Part shown: piece by piece, positions 62,328 to 64,000 of the stretch | How the letters are laid out: each line of letters begins with the position of its first letter | How positions within the stretch are numbered: position 1 is the first letter of the stretch | Assembly (NCBI RefSeq): GCF_000423945.1 | Contig: NZ_AUIY01000012.1 | Span: forward strand, 62,001-126,000 | Direction of reading: 5' to 3' | DNA: 64,000 nucleotides | From: Butyrivibrio sp. XPD2002 | GTDB lineage: Bacteria; Bacillota; Clostridia; Lachnospirales; Lachnospiraceae | The notes under the pieces: generated by a model | Told to the model about the DNA's origin: nothing | Seen by the model: only the letters and a program-made list of their open reading frames with translations | The model's database searches: none | Program-made: the position numbers and the translations under genes

Positions 62328-64000
62328 ATGAAAAAAGTGGAAAAGGCCAACAGGATAAAAGGAATATTATTTGCGCTGCCATTTGCTGTGATGCAGCTAA
62401 TAGGCAAGGATTTTAGTGCTGATAATAAAATAAATGATCTTACATTAGGCAAATTCTATATAATGAGGGCGCTTATCCTGTTTGCAGGATATTTTGTTGT
62501 GGCTTATGTGCTTAGTGTTTTGGGATTTTACGTCATAGAAAAGCTAAGAAAAAAGGTAGCTGCCAATAAGGAAAATACGGTAGAGCGAATTAATATCAAG
62601 AGCTATTTAAAGTCAGTCCTTGGTGTTTTTGTGTTCTGGATTCCCTACTATATCTTTTTCTTTCCGGGAACAAGTAATATAGGAGATACAGATAAGCAGA
62701 TAAGGATGTTTTTCCACAGACCTGTCAAGTTTCCGCTCAATGTATCACCGGTGCAGGGGCCGGATATTTATATAACCGATCATCATCCTTTTTTCACTAC
62801 ATGGCTTTATGGCAGCTTTGTTAAGCTTGGTATAACCTTGTTTGGCAGAGCATGGATGGGAGTAGCTATCTTTTCATTTCTGCAGATGCTGCTGTTTTGT
62901 GCTTTTCTTGTATTTATTTTGTTCAGAGTACGCAGCTTTGGGCTGCCATCTAAGATATTCAAGCTTGGGATTGTGTTTACAGCGCTATTTCCGTTTTATC
63001 CTATGCTGGCAGTCTGCATGGTAAAGGATATGACATTTTCCTTCTTCTGTCTGACTACAGTGTGGATGATATTTGAGATATCCATGTCAGAGGGAATGCT
63101 TCTGAAGAATAAATGGTTTGTGGCAGGATTTGCCATATCGAATGTTCTTTTTATGCTTTCTAAGGGGCAGGGTAAGTATTTTGTTATGGTACTTGCCGTA
63201 ATGATGATGGCGGTGTATTGGAAATACTGGTACTCTGTTGCGATAACAACTGTTTTGCCGATTTTCTTTGTTGTTGTGGTTTGGGGAAAGATCCTTCTTC
63301 CCGTGTGGAATATTTCTCCCGGTGGTAAGCAGGAGGCTATTGGCACTCTTCTCCAGCAGTCTGCCCGCTATGTGGTAACCTATCCCGATGAAGTGACTGA
63401 AGAGGAAAAGAACGCGATAGCAGCAGTTATTGATTATGATAATATTGCTGAGAATTTTGATCCCACAGTTACAAATCCTATAAAGATAACCTTCAACCAG
63501 AAAGCGACAAAGGAGCAGATGCGAAACTACTATAAATGCTGGTTTGCTATGTTTCTTAAGCATCCGGGCTTATATTTTGAGTCAACACTTAATACCTGCT
63601 ATAAGTTCTTTGATATGACCTGGGAGGGAAATCCGTTCTTCGTATGCTTTAACATTGATGTGGAGCAGGATGATGAGCTTTATATAGAATCATTCTTTAC
63701 AAGCGGAGAGATAGGAAACAGTATCAAATGGTTGTTTACTGAGATAAGGGCGATACCGATCATCGGAATTTTGTTTAAGACCTCTTTTTATACCTGGGTT
63801 GTATGGTTTTTATTCTTGGTAAATCTGAAAAGAAGAAATTCCAGGATGCTGGTTTTCTGTACGATACCGATTTTATCTATAATGATCTATGCAGCATGTC
63901 CCAGAAGCCTTCCAAGATATGCTGAGCCGGTGATCATGATGATCGTTCCGATGTTAATGGCGACTATTGTTACCGGGACGGAAGTGAAGAAAAGCGATAA
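62328..64000 (+). CDS. DUF6020-family membrane protein, 3' end outside window (557 residues visible)
   Basis: The frame from ATG 62328 is open to the right edge. About ten membrane helices; after helices 1-3 a large loop carries FFPGTSNIGDTDKQIRMFF and DHHPFFTTWLYGSF, features of DUF6020, a GT-C-like family found in polysaccharide and teichoic-acid loci. The paired His and acidic residues of that loop suit a polyprenyl-phosphate-sugar transferase. Near the visible end PRSLPRYAEPVIMMIVP is the typical last helices, so only a few residues are probably missing. Ribosome site is weak. Confidence 0.82.
   Translation, partial: MKKVEKANRIKGILFALPFAVMQLIGKDFSADNKINDLTLGKFYIMRALILFAGYFVVAYVLSVLGFYVIEKLRKKVAANKENTVERINIKSYLKSVLGVFVFWIPYYIFFFPGTSNIGDTDKQIRMFFHRPVKFPLNVSPVQGPDIYITDHHPFFTTWLYGSFVKLGITLFGRAWMGVAIFSFLQMLLFCAFLVFILFRVRSFGLPSKIFKLGIVFTALFPFYPMLAVCMVKDMTFSFFCLTTVWMIFEISMSEGMLLKNKWFVAGFAISNVLFMLSKGQGKYFVMVLAVMMMAVYWKYWYSVAITTVLPIFFVVVVWGKILLPVWNISPGGKQEAIGTLLQQSARYVVTYPDEVTEEEKNAIAAVIDYDNIAENFDPTVTNPIKITFNQKATKEQMRNYYKCWFAMFLKHPGLYFESTLNTCYKFFDMTWEGNPFFVCFNIDVEQDDELYIESFFTSGEIGNSIKWLFTEIRAIPIIGILFKTSFYTWVVWFLFLVNLKRRNSRMLVFCTIPILSIMIYAACPRSLPRYAEPVIMMIVPMLMATIVTGTEVKKSD

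Overview
The window looks like the chromosome of a low-to-mid GC Firmicute, most likely a Lachnospiraceae member (Butyrivibrio / Pseudobutyrivibrio / Roseburia-like). The basis is AGA/AGG-rich codon use, AAGGAG-type ribosome binding sites, InlB- and MBG-type surface repeats, a DUF2334 deacetylase, DUF6056/DUF6020/DUF4422 proteins and teichoic-acid style enzymes. The family assignment is inference from gene content. No rRNA, tRNA, CRISPR array, transposase or phage gene was seen.

Bases 1-13.7 kb are mixed housekeeping and surface genes. They hold the end of a membrane diguanylate cyclase, a 2431-residue repeat-rich surface protein, a truncated GNAT acetyltransferase remnant, and a two-gene operon (nucleoside hydrolase plus ECF transporter S component) preceded by what reads as a class I preQ1 riboswitch with a terminator and a competing antiterminator. 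That layout points to queuosine/queuine salvage. On the minus strand follow a short-chain dehydrogenase, an EF-hand-type protein of unknown function with a structured leader carrying two T6-tailed hairpins, and a YitT-family membrane protein.

From 13.8 kb to the right edge (about 50 kb) lies one very large cell-surface polysaccharide / teichoic-acid-like locus, almost all on the plus strand, starting at a clear promoter (13749-13776). It has two initiating phosphoglycosyl transferases (PglC-like and WbaP-like), a UDP-HexNAc dehydrogenase, an asparagine-synthase-like amidotransferase and an ATP-grasp enzyme. It also has six GT4/GT-B and five GT2 glycosyltransferases, two GT11 fucosyltransferases, a DUF4422 protein, a pyruvyl transferase, an MBOAT O-acyltransferase with an SGNH-like partner, a Wzy-like polymerase, a PglK-like ABC flippase and a TagGH/Wzm-Wzt exporter.

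The phosphate-polymer part holds LicD - TarI/IspD-like cytidylyltransferase - LicD, two TagB/F glycerophosphotransferases (one with a second, degenerate domain), and two LtaS-like sulfatase-fold enzymes (one fused to a GDPD domain). Two initiating enzymes and two exporters suggest that at least two polymers are made.

In the right part of this locus sits a stand-alone AAA ATPase with a C-terminal winged helix. Seven helically phased copies of (G/C)TTATTAAA overlap and follow its own promoter. This is the least explained and most system-like element in the window. REP-like palindromes that resemble those dispersed in gut Firmicutes lie at 22.5 kb and, as an inverted pair, at 45.1 kb.
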